The notes beneath the pieces are model-generated. The model was not told the origin of the DNA. It saw only the letters and a list, made by a program, of their open reading frames with translations, and ran no database searches. A program made the translations under genes and the position numbers. A DNA stretch of 64,000 bases from G963665925 sp050596425 (lineage in GTDB: Bacteria; Bacillota; Clostridia; Peptostreptococcales; Acidaminobacteraceae). The stretch is taken from contig NZ_CP192292.1 in the NCBI RefSeq assembly GCF_050596425.1, positions 2,170,001-2,234,000 on the forward strand. Direction: 5' to 3'. This document shows positions 17,102 to 26,696 of this stretch, piece by piece (the stretch's first letter is position 1; every line of letters starts with the position of its first letter).

Positions 17102-18457
17102 ATGATTCATAAGTTTAAACAGGGCGGCTTGTATATTGTTGTAGATGTTAACAGTGGTGCCGTTCATGTTGTCGACGAGCTTGTTTATGACATTCTAGAC
17201 CATTATCCAAAATTGGAAGCGTCTCAGGTTGTTGAAGCTCTTAAGGAAAAGCATAAGGCACAAGCCATAGAGGATGCCATCGGTGAAATTGATGAGCTTA
17301 TTCGTGCTGAGCAAATATACTGTGAAGATAAGTATATTCACAATTTGGAGTTTAAGGCACGAAAGCCTGTTATAAAAGCCATGTGTCTTCATGTTGCCCA
17401 TGACTGCAATATTAGATGTAAGTACTGCTTTGCTTCTCAGGGAGATTTTGAGGGAGACAGAAGTTTGATGTCTCTTGAAACTGGTAAGAAGGCTCTTGAA
17501 TTCTTAGCAAAGAACTCAGGGAATCGACGAAATTTGGAAGTGGATTTCTTCGGTGGTGAACCGCTTATGAACTTTGAAGTGTGTAAGCAACTTGTAGAGT
17601 ATGGTCGTGAACTTGAAAAGACATATAATAAACTTTTCCGTTTCACTATGACAACAAATGGAGTCCTTTTAAATGATGAGAACATGGACTACATTAACAA
17701 GGAAATGCACAATGTTGTTCTGAGTCTAGACGGTCGTCCAGAAATCAATGATGTTATGCGCTACACAATATCTGGCGGAGGCACATACGATGTGATCATG
17801 CCTAAGTTTAAGGAAATGGTTAAAAAACGTGGAGACAAGTCATATTACATTCGTGGCACGTTTACCCGTTTTAATACAGACTTTGCAAAGGACGTTCTCC
17901 ACATGGCAGATCAAGGATTTGAGCATGTTTCTGTGGAGCCGGTTGTAGCAGAGTCCAAGCATGATTATGCACTAAGAGATGAAGATCTTGAAAAGATTTT
18001 CGAGCAATATGACGAGCTGGCTGAAGAACTCATAAAGCGTGGAAAGAAAAATGAAGGCTTCAACTTCTTCCACTTTATGGTAGACTTGAGTCAGGGCCCA
18101 TGTATTGTTAAACGTCTATCCGGTTGCGGAGCAGGCGCAGAATACATTGCAGTCACGCCAGAAGGTGACATATACCCATGTCATCAATTTGTTGGCGACG
18201 AGGATTTTAAAATGGGAAGTGTCCTCACGGAAGAGATGGATATGACCATGAACAATTCGTTCAAAAATGCTCATGTTTACAATAAACCTGACTGTAAAGA
18301 ATGCTGGGCGAAGTTTTACTGCTCTGGTGGATGTCACGCCAACGCTTATAACTTCAACAACGACATTAACCAGCCTTACAGCTTAGGTTGTGAAATGGAA
18401 AAGAAACGTCTTGAATGTTCACTGTACATTCAAGCGAAAACGACGATGGAGGAATAA
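17102..18457 (+). CDS. scfB: SCIFF peptide maturase, thioether-forming radical SAM/SPASM protein
   Basis: A 451-residue radical SAM enzyme that installs thioether crosslinks in the ScfA peptide. The N-terminal roughly 90 residues form a RiPP-recognition-like region (MIHKFKQGGLYIVVDVNSGA). The SAM cluster motif is CNIRCKYC near residue 103, and HVAHD just before it is typical. The C-terminal SPASM-type auxiliary-cluster cysteines appear in SGCGAGAEY, IYPCHQF and CKECWAKFYCSGGCHANAYN. GGAGG lies five bases before ATG 17102. The gammaCA-like gene starts two bases after the stop, so the two are coupled. Length and motifs match the CteB/Tte1186-type maturases. Confidence 0.95.
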   Translation: MIHKFKQGGLYIVVDVNSGAVHVVDELVYDILDHYPKLEASQVVEALKEKHKAQAIEDAIGEIDELIRAEQIYCEDKYIHNLEFKARKPVIKAMCLHVAHDCNIRCKYCFASQGDFEGDRSLMSLETGKKALEFLAKNSGNRRNLEVDFFGGEPLMNFEVCKQLVEYGRELEKTYNKLFRFTMTTNGVLLNDENMDYINKEMHNVVLSLDGRPEINDVMRYTISGGGTYDVIMPKFKEMVKKRGDKSYYIRGTFTRFNTDFAKDVLHMADQGFEHVSVEPVVAESKHDYALRDEDLEKIFEQYDELAEELIKRGKKNEGFNFFHFMVDLSQGPCIVKRLSGCGAGAEYIAVTPEGDIYPCHQFVGDEDFKMGSVLTEEMDMTMNNSFKNAHVYNKPDCKECWAKFYCSGGCHANAYNFNNDINQPYSLGCEMEKKRLECSLYIQAKTTMEE

Positions 18458-18459
18458 GC

Positions 18460-18963
18460 ATGATTAAAGACTTTCAAGGTATTGCACCGAAAATTGATGA
18501 CTCTTGTTTTGTTGCTGAAACGGCAATGGTCATTGGAGATGTGGTTCTAGGCGAAAATGTGAATGTATGGTACGGCACGGTCATTCGCGGTGACGTAAAT
18601 TATGTACGCGTTGGAAAGAATACAAATATTCAAGACAATTCGGTGGTTCACGTGGACAGTGGGGGTTTTCCCACTATAATCGGCGAGAATGTGACAATTG
18701 GACATGGGGCTATTGTGCATGCATGTACAATTGGTGACAATACTTTGATTGGAATGGGTGCAATTGTCCTGGATGGCGCGGAAATCGGAGAAAATGTTAT
18801 TCTTGGAGCAGGTGCATTAGTGCCTCCGGGAAAGAAGATTCCAAGCAATTCATTGGCAGTTGGATCACCTGCAAAGGTCGTGCGAGAACTTGGTGAAGAA
18901 GAAATTGAGAAACGCATACACCATGCCACAAGATATGTGGACCTTGCTGAAAAACACAAATAA
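18460..18963 (+). CDS. Gamma-carbonic-anhydrase-like hexapeptide-repeat protein
   Basis: A 167-residue left-handed beta-helix protein of the gamma carbonic anhydrase/YrdA/PaaY family. Hexapeptide repeats run through most of the chain (VIGDVVLGENVNVWYGTVIR, IGDNTLIGMGAIV). The three likely metal-binding histidines are His64, His82 and His87 (SVVHV and IGHGAIVHA). It may hydrate CO2 or act on an acyl thioester; activity of this subgroup is often unproven. The start at 18460 has GGAGG upstream inside the end of scfB, so expression is tied to scfB. Confidence 0.85.
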   Translation: MIKDFQGIAPKIDDSCFVAETAMVIGDVVLGENVNVWYGTVIRGDVNYVRVGKNTNIQDNSVVHVDSGGFPTIIGENVTIGHGAIVHACTIGDNTLIGMGAIVLDGAEIGENVILGAGALVPPGKKIPSNSLAVGSPAKVVRELGEEEIEKRIHHATRYVDLAEKHK

Positions 18964-18981
18964 AATGACGGGGTGAAAATT

Positions 18982-20283
18982 ATGAAGCGCAACAGCTTTA
19001 GTGTGTTTTTAATCCTCACAGCGGTTATTGTGGGGTGCATTCTGTTGGCCTTTAATGGACTGACAATCGGCTCTTTTAGAGTGGATTCAGTTGAAGACTC
19101 TATTAAATTGGGGCTTGATATTGAAGGTGGCGTAGTCGTGGTTTACGAGGCGCAAACAGAAGCAACGGGAAATGATCTAGCAAAGATTATGGATCAGTCG
19201 ATCAGTGTCATCAGCAAACGTGTGAACGAGCTGGGCCTGACAGAGCCATTAATCACGAAACAAGGAGACAAACGTATCAGAATTGAACTGCCTGGGGTTA
19301 AAGACATCCAGGAAGCTGTGGATTCTATTGGCAAGACAGCTCAACTTCGATTCGTTTTAGTTGATGCTGAGAACCAAGCATCAAGCGGTATGACAAGAGA
19401 TATGTTCACTGGAGAAGACCTATTCACTGGCGAACTTGTTAAGGATGCAAGCTACGGCTATTCTGACCAGTACGGACATACTGTTATGTTAAAAATGAAC
19501 GGTGATGGTAAGGATTTATTCAGAGATGCCACACTTAAAGCCTCTCAAATGGGAGCGCATGGTGGCCAAATTGCCATCCTTCTTGATGATGAGGTTATAT
19601 CAGCCCCTTATGCCAATCAGCAGATTCCTAATGGTGAGGCTGTAATAAACGGCAGTTTCACACAGGAAGGTGCAGCGAATCTAGCTGCTCTTATTCGAGG
19701 CGGGGCCCTACCTGTAGAACTTAAAGAAGTACAAAGTTCTCTTATAGGTCCAACACTGGGTAAGAATGCCCTGGATTCAGCTCTAAATGCAGCTCAGATC
19801 GGTTTTGGACTTGTTATACTATTTATGATTGTCTATTACCGTGTGCCTGGTTTTGTGGCATCAATGGCCCTGCTATTGTATGCTTGCCTACTTCTTTTCA
19901 CAATGATTGGATTTAGTGCAACTCTGACCCTGCCAGGTGTCGCAGGTATTGTGTTATCTGTGGGTATGGCCGTAGATGCCAATGTCATTATCTTTGAAAG
20001 AATTAAAGAAGAGATTGGCAACGGAAAGACGCTTAGGGCGTCAATTGATTCAGGTTTCTCTAGGGCGCTTAAAACCATTATAGATGCAAACATCACAACC
20101 CTTATAGCGGCTGTTGTTTTATTCTACTTTGGAGAAGGCCCGATTAAAGGTTTTGCTGTCACTCTAATGATAGGTATTGTTATCAGTATGATCACAGCGG
20201 TGGTTGTTACTAAGTCAATGCTTCGTTCATCCATAGCACTAAAAGCCTTTAACAACAAAAAAATGTTTGGAGCAAGGGGGTAA
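18982..20283 (+). CDS. secD: Protein translocase subunit SecD
   Basis: SecD of 433 residues, the proton-motive-force-driven partner of SecYEG that completes export. One N-terminal helix is followed by the GLDIEGGVVVVYEA motif and a periplasmic P1 domain shorter than in Proteobacteria. The five-helix RND-type membrane block begins around QIGFGLVILFMIVYYRVPG, with conserved VGMAVDANVIIFERIKEE. The start at 18982 was preferred over GTG 18973 because GACGGGG lies at the right distance. secF overlaps or directly follows the stop. Confidence 0.94.
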   Translation: MKRNSFSVFLILTAVIVGCILLAFNGLTIGSFRVDSVEDSIKLGLDIEGGVVVVYEAQTEATGNDLAKIMDQSISVISKRVNELGLTEPLITKQGDKRIRIELPGVKDIQEAVDSIGKTAQLRFVLVDAENQASSGMTRDMFTGEDLFTGELVKDASYGYSDQYGHTVMLKMNGDGKDLFRDATLKASQMGAHGGQIAILLDDEVISAPYANQQIPNGEAVINGSFTQEGAANLAALIRGGALPVELKEVQSSLIGPTLGKNALDSALNAAQIGFGLVILFMIVYYRVPGFVASMALLLYACLLLFTMIGFSATLTLPGVAGIVLSVGMAVDANVIIFERIKEEIGNGKTLRASIDSGFSRALKTIIDANITTLIAAVVLFYFGEGPIKGFAVTLMIGIVISMITAVVVTKSMLRSSIALKAFNNKKMFGARG

Positions 20284-20288
20284 TGCAG

Positions 20289-21182
20289 ATGAAAATAGCT
20301 CAAAATTATAAAATCTGGTTTGCCATTTCTCTTGCGGTGATCATTGCTGGTGTGAGCGCTGCTATGTTTATGGGGCTTAACCTGGGCATAGATTTTACAG
20401 GTGGCACAATGATGCAGATCAATATGGGTCAAACTGTAGAAGTGAAAGAAATGCAAGCTGTTATCGAAGAGTTTAATCTGGATGCAGATATTATTCATGC
20501 CGGTGCGGAGAAAACAGAAGTTATTATTAAGACAAAATCCTCTCTGGCAAACTCTGAAAGGGTAGAAATATTTAATAAAATACAGTCGGCATACGGTCTT
20601 GAAGATGAAGCCTTTATAGGGGCGGAGCAGTTTGGACCTGCCATTGGTGATGAGATTCAAAATAGAGCTCTTATTGCGGTTATATTGGCTTCAGTGGGCA
20701 TGTTTGTATACATCATTTTCCGATTTGAAATGATCTATGGTGTGTCATCTATCGTGGCACTTATGCACGACGTGCTCGTTCTTCTTAGTATTTACGCAAT
20801 CTTTAGAGTGCCTGTGAATTCATCTTTTATTGCGGCAGTTCTTACTATTGTTGGTTACTCAATAAATGATACTATTGTTGTATTTGACCGTGTTAGAGAA
20901 AACGTAAAACGTATGGAGAAAGCTTCATTTGTTGAAATTGCAAACACAAGTCTTAAACAGACAATTACGCGTTCAATTAACACATCATTAACAACGCTTC
21001 TTGTTATTGGATCCTTATATGCTCTTGGTGTAGAGTCGATTAAGGAATTTGCTTTCCCACTTATGGCGGGTGTCCTTGTAGGAACATACTCGTCAATATT
21101 TGTGGCAAGTCCAGTATGGGTGCTTCTAAAAACAGCACAGAAAAACAAGAACAGATCTTACCCTGTTAAAGAACAGGTTTAA
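20289..21182 (+). CDS. secF: Protein translocase subunit SecF
   Basis: SecF of 297 residues, membrane partner of SecD. The N-terminal helix is followed by the signature LGIDFTGGTMMQI and the RND block with GYSINDTIVVFDRVRENV. Two starts are possible: ATG 20283, which overlaps the secD stop as TAATG, or ATG 20289, which sits eight bases from AGGGGG and is preferred. A strong terminator ends the scfB-gammaCA-secDF unit. Confidence 0.94.
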   Translation: MKIAQNYKIWFAISLAVIIAGVSAAMFMGLNLGIDFTGGTMMQINMGQTVEVKEMQAVIEEFNLDADIIHAGAEKTEVIIKTKSSLANSERVEIFNKIQSAYGLEDEAFIGAEQFGPAIGDEIQNRALIAVILASVGMFVYIIFRFEMIYGVSSIVALMHDVLVLLSIYAIFRVPVNSSFIAAVLTIVGYSINDTIVVFDRVRENVKRMEKASFVEIANTSLKQTITRSINTSLTTLLVIGSLYALGVESIKEFAFPLMAGVLVGTYSSIFVASPVWVLLKTAQKNKNRSYPVKEQV

Positions 21183-21210
21183 TGTGAGATAAAAAAGTGT
21201 TCAATACTTT

Positions 21211-21258
21211 AAAAAATTCCGGACGACTATGCTACGCACATAGACGTCCGGAATTTTT
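21211..21258 (+). terminator. Terminator of secDF
   Basis: A long stem of AAAAATTCCGGACG with CGTCCGGAATTTTT, plus an inner CTATG/CATAG pairing, ends in a T-run. Confidence 0.9.
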
Positions 21259-21430
21259 ATGTTTATTTTCTACAATGTGATATATAGAAAAATGTTATAC
21301 ACTCATCTTTTACTTGAGAATCTTATTTAATCATTTTTGTACAATTGGGTATAAATAATGTGTATAAGCGAATGATTAGATCTTTTGTTACCGAAACGTT
21401 AGACAACTTTAGAATTATGTATATCTTAAT

Positions 21431-21460
21431 CTGACAGACTCGGGACTTTCGTAGTATAAT
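21431..21460 (+). promoter_or_regulatory. Sigma-A promoter of the second chemoreceptor gene
   Basis: CTGACA (21431-21436), 18 bp, TATAAT (21455-21460). The ribosome site GAGGAGG follows at about 21468-21475. Confidence 0.65.
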
Positions 21461-21480
21461 AGTAAACGAGGAGGTAAGGG

Positions 21481-23481
21481 ATGAAATTTATAAACAATTT
21501 AAGAATACGAACTGTCTTACTTTTGGGGATCGTATTCATGGTTATCCTAATTGGATATTTAGGATTCATTTCATTTAATGGTATCAGTGGACTTGCGAAG
21601 AATTCAGTACCACTCATACAGGAAAATGAAGCATTGATGAAAACGGCGCTTGATATGAGGCGTGCCGAAAAAGATTTTCTTTTATATGACCTAATCAATC
21701 CTGACTTTTATGAGGTAAATTCCAGTCAGAACTTAGATCAATTTAAAAGAAATTATGAAAAGGCCAGCGGTCTACTCGACAGTGTGGAAGCCATGAATGG
21801 CACCATGAAGATATTAGACCAAGAAGCAATTGATGAAGCCAGACAGCTGCTTGATGAGAATCACTCTGAATTTCTTGATCTTGTTGATCTATACAAGCAA
21901 AAGGGATTTAAGGATTTTGGCCTAATCGGTGAACTCAGAGAAAGTATTCATCATGTGGAAGAAGACCTAAATGCCCTTGAAGATAACGGTGAAATGGAAG
22001 TTGCTATGCTACAACTTCGTAGAAATGAAAAAGACTATTTCTTAAGAAATGATGCAAGCTATATTGAAAAATTTGCTTCAAATATTGCAGTTTTTTATGA
22101 AATAATCGAAAACACTGAGATGGATGCAAACCTAAAAAGCAAACTTATTGCAGATTTGAAATCCTATGAAGACAAATTCAGAGCGGTATCTGAAATGGAT
22201 GAAGTGATTGGCAGGGTTGGCACAGAAGGAAAATTAGGGGAGTATAATTCATCTTCAATGCATCTAATTGGAATTTTAGAAGTAAGCAATCGTGAAATCA
22301 GTGAGAGTGTGACTGAAGAGGCTATGGACCTTCAGAATAAAATTAAAATTTCAGTCATTCTTGTGATTGGTATTTCAATAATTATTGGACTGGCCATACC
22401 AGCACTTGTTCTCAAGCCTATTAGGAATACAAACACTGTGGTGGCAGAACTTTCGAAGGGCGAAGGGGACTTAACCGTTCGAATGAGTGAAAGTAAAAAC
22501 GAAATGGGCAGTCTTCGTAAGAATATCAATCTATTCATACTCAAAATTAGGGATATTGTTGTTCGAGTTAAAGATAGTGCAGAGCATGTTGCTGCATCTT
22601 CTAATGAACTGAACAAAGCTGTTTCAGAAGCCAACAGAAATATTGAAAGCATTTCACAAGAAGTTCAGAGCATTACAGGTGAAATTGAGCAAAATTCAAG
22701 TATTGTCGAACAGGTTTCGGCATCCGTTCAAGAACTGGCAGCCAGTGCATCCGATGTCGGAGAAGATGCAGAGATTCTTCTATCGGGCGCAGGTGAAGTA
22801 ACAGAAGCGGTTGAGGTTGGTTCTAAAGGGCTTGATGCTGTGTCTATAGCGGTCAATCAAGTCAAGGAGAATTCAAAAGAAGTCACAGATGAAATCAGCA
22901 AACTTGAGTCATATTCCAATGAAATTGAGTCTATTGTAGGTCTAATTTCAGGCATATCGGAACAAACAAACCTTTTGGCCCTCAATGCAAGTATTGAGGC
23001 TGCTAGGGCAGGGGAACACGGTCGTGGATTTGCTGTTGTTGCAGAAGAGGTTCGAAAACTTGCAGAAGAAAGTGGCAAATCAACAGAGCAAATTTCCAAT
23101 TTAGTAGGCATGATTAGGCACATGGTTAGCAAAACAAAGGACAGCATCCAAAGCGAAGCGGTTCAAATTGATAAAAGTGTTGAAATGACTAAGGATGCCA
23201 ATGAAGCCTTTAAGGGCATTATTGAAAAGGTTCGAAATATGGAAGACCGGATTGACCATATCACTGAATTGACAAAGCATCAGACCACAATGAGCGGTCA
23301 AATAGCGACAGCCATGGACGAAGTGGCGCATACAACAACGCGCAATGCTACATCATCTAGGGAAATAAGTGAAAATGTCGAAAGCCAAGTGGCTATATTT
23401 GAAGAAATTGGGGCATCTCTAGAAGAACTGCACCGAATTGCAGAGAATTTAGAAGAAGAAACCAATCGGTTTATTGTCTAA
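21481..23481 (+). CDS. Methyl-accepting chemotaxis protein with helical sensor domain
   Basis: A chemoreceptor of 666 residues. Membrane helices lie at about 10-30 and 285-310. The intervening 250 residues are almost entirely helical and contain two related motifs, MRRAEKDFLLYD and LRRNEKDYFLRND. This doubled RxEKDxL pattern is characteristic of helical bimodular (HBM-like) sensor domains, which bind organic acids in McpS. HAMP and MCP signalling domains follow, with the tip EQTNLLALNASIEAARAGEH. It begins right after GAGGAGGTAAGGG. The ligand is not predictable from sequence alone. It is monocistronic. Confidence 0.88.
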   Translation: MKFINNLRIRTVLLLGIVFMVILIGYLGFISFNGISGLAKNSVPLIQENEALMKTALDMRRAEKDFLLYDLINPDFYEVNSSQNLDQFKRNYEKASGLLDSVEAMNGTMKILDQEAIDEARQLLDENHSEFLDLVDLYKQKGFKDFGLIGELRESIHHVEEDLNALEDNGEMEVAMLQLRRNEKDYFLRNDASYIEKFASNIAVFYEIIENTEMDANLKSKLIADLKSYEDKFRAVSEMDEVIGRVGTEGKLGEYNSSSMHLIGILEVSNREISESVTEEAMDLQNKIKISVILVIGISIIIGLAIPALVLKPIRNTNTVVAELSKGEGDLTVRMSESKNEMGSLRKNINLFILKIRDIVVRVKDSAEHVAASSNELNKAVSEANRNIESISQEVQSITGEIEQNSSIVEQVSASVQELAASASDVGEDAEILLSGAGEVTEAVEVGSKGLDAVSIAVNQVKENSKEVTDEISKLESYSNEIESIVGLISGISEQTNLLALNASIEAARAGEHGRGFAVVAEEVRKLAEESGKSTEQISNLVGMIRHMVSKTKDSIQSEAVQIDKSVEMTKDANEAFKGIIEKVRNMEDRIDHITELTKHQTTMSGQIATAMDEVAHTTTRNATSSREISENVESQVAIFEEIGASLEELHRIAENLEEETNRFIV

Positions 23482-23541
23482 TCAGAGGATGAATTAGAAG
23501 CAGGACCAAGTTGTATAAAGGTTAGAATCAAAAATTTAGTA

Positions 23542-23591
23542 AGGTCCACTTAATATCACATGCAAATGTGTCATTTAAGTGGACTTTTTTA
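23542..23591 (+). terminator. Terminator of the HBM-like chemoreceptor
   Basis: GTCCACTTAA pairs with TTAAGTGGAC around an inner CACAT/ATGTG stem, followed by T6. Confidence 0.88.
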
Positions 23592-23719
23592 TTATGGCTC
23601 ATATTTTTGAAAGAGGCATTTATAATTTCTTAAACTTTATTAGGTGTGACACAAAGATTTTCTGGTATAATTAATAATAGTCGGGGAAAAAACCTTTGAC
23701 AAAATAAGGAGGCGGACAT

Positions 23720-24112
23720 ATGAAAGCAACATTTATCTTATCACTGGTTATGGCAATTTTAATAGCTATTTTTGCATTACTTAATGGAACGGCGGTTCCC
23801 GTTAGTTTTGGATTTGCTACATTTGAGTCATCGCTAGCACTTGTGATTCTCGTATCAGTTGCCATTGGCGCTGTGATAATTTATCTAATAGATGTTGTTG
23901 GAAAGTTCAAGAGTGCCCGAAAAATTAAAGAGTTGGAAAAGAAAGTGGCGCAACTTGAAAAAGACATCAAGGAAAAAGCAACTATTATCACAAAATTGTC
24001 TCAGGCGGATGGCCCATCGGGTTCATCTCAAAATACGCAAGCTAGTAAAGAGGACGCCTCTTCCCAGTCTGGAAATAAAGCTGAGAACGAGTCAAAAACA
24101 AACAAGGCATAA
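23720..24112 (+). CDS. LapA-domain small membrane protein
   Basis: A 130-residue protein. Two hydrophobic helices (about 3-22 and 37-60) flank a short loop, VSFGFATFESS, matching the LapA/DUF1049 domain. A coiled coil follows (ARKIKELEKKVAQLEKDIKE), then a low-complexity, Ser/Gln/Lys-rich tail (QNTQASKEDASSQSGN). The domain is linked to envelope assembly in Proteobacteria; its role in Gram-positives is unclear. AAGGAGGCGG precedes the ATG. recJ starts 66 bases downstream, a frequent neighbour of LapA-like genes in Clostridia. Confidence 0.78.
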   Translation: MKATFILSLVMAILIAIFALLNGTAVPVSFGFATFESSLALVILVSVAIGAVIIYLIDVVGKFKSARKIKELEKKVAQLEKDIKEKATIITKLSQADGPSGSSQNTQASKEDASSQSGNKAENESKTNKA

Positions 24113-24178
24113 TATTTCTTGTGTTTAATATGGCACATGAATACATGGAAAATAAGAGTAAGACAAAAGGTGATTTAA

Positions 24179-26551
24179 TTGAATATATTTGAAAAGATTT
24201 GGAGCAGTCGAACAGCATCAAACGACGCATCTGACTTAGCAGAAAACTTAGGCATAAGCCCTTTGATTGCACAAATTCTTGCATCTAGAGGTATAAGCGA
24301 CCCAGTGGATGCTAAAAAATTTCTATATTCAACAGTGAGGGATCTATATGATCCCTTTTTGCTTGAGGGTATGGAAAAATCCGTGAAACGAATAAAAAAG
24401 GCTATGGATCTTCATGAAAAAATTGTTATTTATGGCGACTATGATGTCGATGGCATCACGTCAATATCTATTCTCATGAAGTACTTTCAGCATATCGAGT
24501 ATCCGGTACAGTTTTATATTCCCAATAGACTGGAAGAGGGATATGGTGTCAACGAAGATGCCATCTTAAAAATTGCAGAAGATGGAACAGATCTCTTGAT
24601 TACAGTAGACTGTGGCATCACTTCAGTTCATGAAGCTCAGGTGGCTAAAACCATTGGCTTGGATGTCATCATCACGGACCACCATGAGTGTCAGTCGGAA
24701 ATTCCCGACTGCTATGCAGTCATCAACCCTAAGCAGGAAATTTGCCAGTATCCATTTGATATGCTGGCTGGGGTGGGCATTGCCTTTAAACTCGTTCAAG
24801 GGCTGATGGGAGAAGAATTTTACGGATTTATTGATGAAATTATTGATATTGCTGCGCTTGGAACGGTGGCAGATGTGGCACCCATTGCAGATGAAAATAG
24901 AATCATAACGAAGTTTGGTCTAGAAAAATTAAATGAAACGTCAAATCTTGGACTAAAGGCCCTCATAGAAGTTGCCGGGGTTGAAGGCAAGGATTTAAAT
25001 ACAGGACACATAGGTTTTACCTTGGCACCAAGAATTAACGCAGCTGGTCGAATTGGAAGTCCACACCTGGGCGTGGAACTCTTAACAACAGGTGATCAGA
25101 CCAGGGCTTACGAACTTGCCCAGGAGCTTAACGCGCTTAATGAAAAAAGACAAGCCATCGAAAAGGATATACTGGAAGAAGCCATAGTCTATATTGAAAA
25201 AAATGTGGATATAGACAAGGAACTGGTTATCGTTGTTAAGGGACATAACTGGCATACTGGTATTATAGGCATTGTGGCTTCACGTATCGCTGAGAAGTAC
25301 TATAGACCAACCATTATTCTCAACATTGAGGATGGCCTTGCAAAGGGATCAGCCCGAAGTGTGGGCAAGTTTAGTATTTTCGATGCTATGAGTGCATGTA
25401 AAGACCTATTTAGCAAATTTGGAGGACATGAACAAGCAGCAGGCGTGTCCATGCCCGAAGAAAATGTGACCGCCTTTACTAAACGTGTGAATGATTATGC
25501 TCAGAAGCTTTTAACAGAGCGTGATCTCATCCCTGTGCTTAAGGTGGATGGACATATACTTGGGCGTGACATTTCCTATAAATTACTAGATGAATTGGAC
25601 TTGCTCCAGCCTTTTGGACTATCCAATCCCAAACCTCAGTTTGTTATTGAAGACCTTCAAGTTGACAAGGTTATGATGATTGGCAAGGATAAAAATCATT
25701 TAAAAATGATTGTGCATGATCAAAATCGTGTGTTTGACAGCCTGTGTTTTGGCTGTGACGATAAATACGGCTATGTGCAATCTAAAGATAAGGTGAATAT
25801 GGTGGCTGGCCTGGATAGAAACAGCTTCAGAGGTGTTGAAACCATTCAGCTTATGATAAAAGACATTCGCAAGTATACAGCTTACGCTCCATCGTATAAG
25901 GCTCTGCGAAGCCAGTATGACGTATCAGCAGCCATTTATTTTGAATATATTGCAAAACAAGGTTTAGAGCAAAGCAAGGTCAAGCTGGAAGGCTTTAAAG
26001 ACCTGGAGGCCTCTAGAAAAACCTTGGTTGTAATAGAATCCTCGGCGGATATGTATGATTTCATACGTTTGTACCATGACAGGGTGGACTATAAATACAA
26101 GATTCATTTTAATGAAATCAAAGTGCCTTCAGATTTTGATGTCCTTGTCCATCCTCTTGAACTGGAGCGCGTTATGAAGGCTTATGATCAAGTATACTGC
26201 TTTAGAGCCCATGATTTGATTGACAATACGGAACGTGTCAAAGCTGAAATTATACCTGAACGAGAAGATCTTGTTGCCTTTTATAAGATGCTCATGAAAG
26301 ACGGGGCTCTATCGGGGTCTATAAGTGAAACGTCTAGAAAAATGGGGATAAAAACTGGCATAATGGTCATGTCTGGGCTGATATTAAAAGACCTGAATCT
26401 CATAGATTTTTCTATGTCCGGACATAGCTTTGAAGCTAAAATGCGTCCAAAGCCTAAAGAAAAAATTGATATTTTTGAAGCCCCCCTTTTTAAAAGACTT
26501 CAAGATTATCGCCGAATGTCTTACAGGGAAGTCATGCAAATTGAGTATTGA
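24179..26551 (+). CDS. recJ: Single-strand-specific 5'-3' exonuclease RecJ
   Basis: RecJ of 790 residues, longer than the roughly 570-residue core because of the C-terminal extension common in Firmicutes. It degrades 5'-ended single strands in recombination and mismatch repair. DHH-family metal motifs are present: YGDYDVDGITS, VDCGITS, and TDHHECQ. The DHHA1 domain shows the SARSVGKFSIFDAMSAC and FGGHEQAAGVSMP stretches. The start is TTG at 24179, seven bases after AAAGGTG; no better ATG lies nearby. It begins MNIFEKIW. It is followed by apt and rel, the usual Firmicute order. Confidence 0.93.
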   Translation: MNIFEKIWSSRTASNDASDLAENLGISPLIAQILASRGISDPVDAKKFLYSTVRDLYDPFLLEGMEKSVKRIKKAMDLHEKIVIYGDYDVDGITSISILMKYFQHIEYPVQFYIPNRLEEGYGVNEDAILKIAEDGTDLLITVDCGITSVHEAQVAKTIGLDVIITDHHECQSEIPDCYAVINPKQEICQYPFDMLAGVGIAFKLVQGLMGEEFYGFIDEIIDIAALGTVADVAPIADENRIITKFGLEKLNETSNLGLKALIEVAGVEGKDLNTGHIGFTLAPRINAAGRIGSPHLGVELLTTGDQTRAYELAQELNALNEKRQAIEKDILEEAIVYIEKNVDIDKELVIVVKGHNWHTGIIGIVASRIAEKYYRPTIILNIEDGLAKGSARSVGKFSIFDAMSACKDLFSKFGGHEQAAGVSMPEENVTAFTKRVNDYAQKLLTERDLIPVLKVDGHILGRDISYKLLDELDLLQPFGLSNPKPQFVIEDLQVDKVMMIGKDKNHLKMIVHDQNRVFDSLCFGCDDKYGYVQSKDKVNMVAGLDRNSFRGVETIQLMIKDIRKYTAYAPSYKALRSQYDVSAAIYFEYIAKQGLEQSKVKLEGFKDLEASRKTLVVIESSADMYDFIRLYHDRVDYKYKIHFNEIKVPSDFDVLVHPLELERVMKAYDQVYCFRAHDLIDNTERVKAEIIPEREDLVAFYKMLMKDGALSGSISETSRKMGIKTGIMVMSGLILKDLNLIDFSMSGHSFEAKMRPKPKEKIDIFEAPLFKRLQDYRRMSYREVMQIEY

Positions 26552-26696
26552 CTCTAAGTACGGATATAAAATGAAAAACAAATGAAAATGTTTCTTTTAT
26601 TCATTAAAGATATTTGGTAAAATAACAAGGTCGGAGGCTTGAATGGGACAAGATAGCCTCTCATTTGAACGTATGGTGAACGGGGAGGTTTACAAA

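Noticed and set aside
18648..19040. Minus-strand frame opposite the gammaCA-like gene
   Set aside because: It is antisense to a repeat-rich hexapeptide gene, which naturally opens the opposite frame.
20124..20660. Long minus-strand frame opposite secD-secF
   Set aside because: It lies antisense to two certain genes and shows no promoter, ribosome site or family features.
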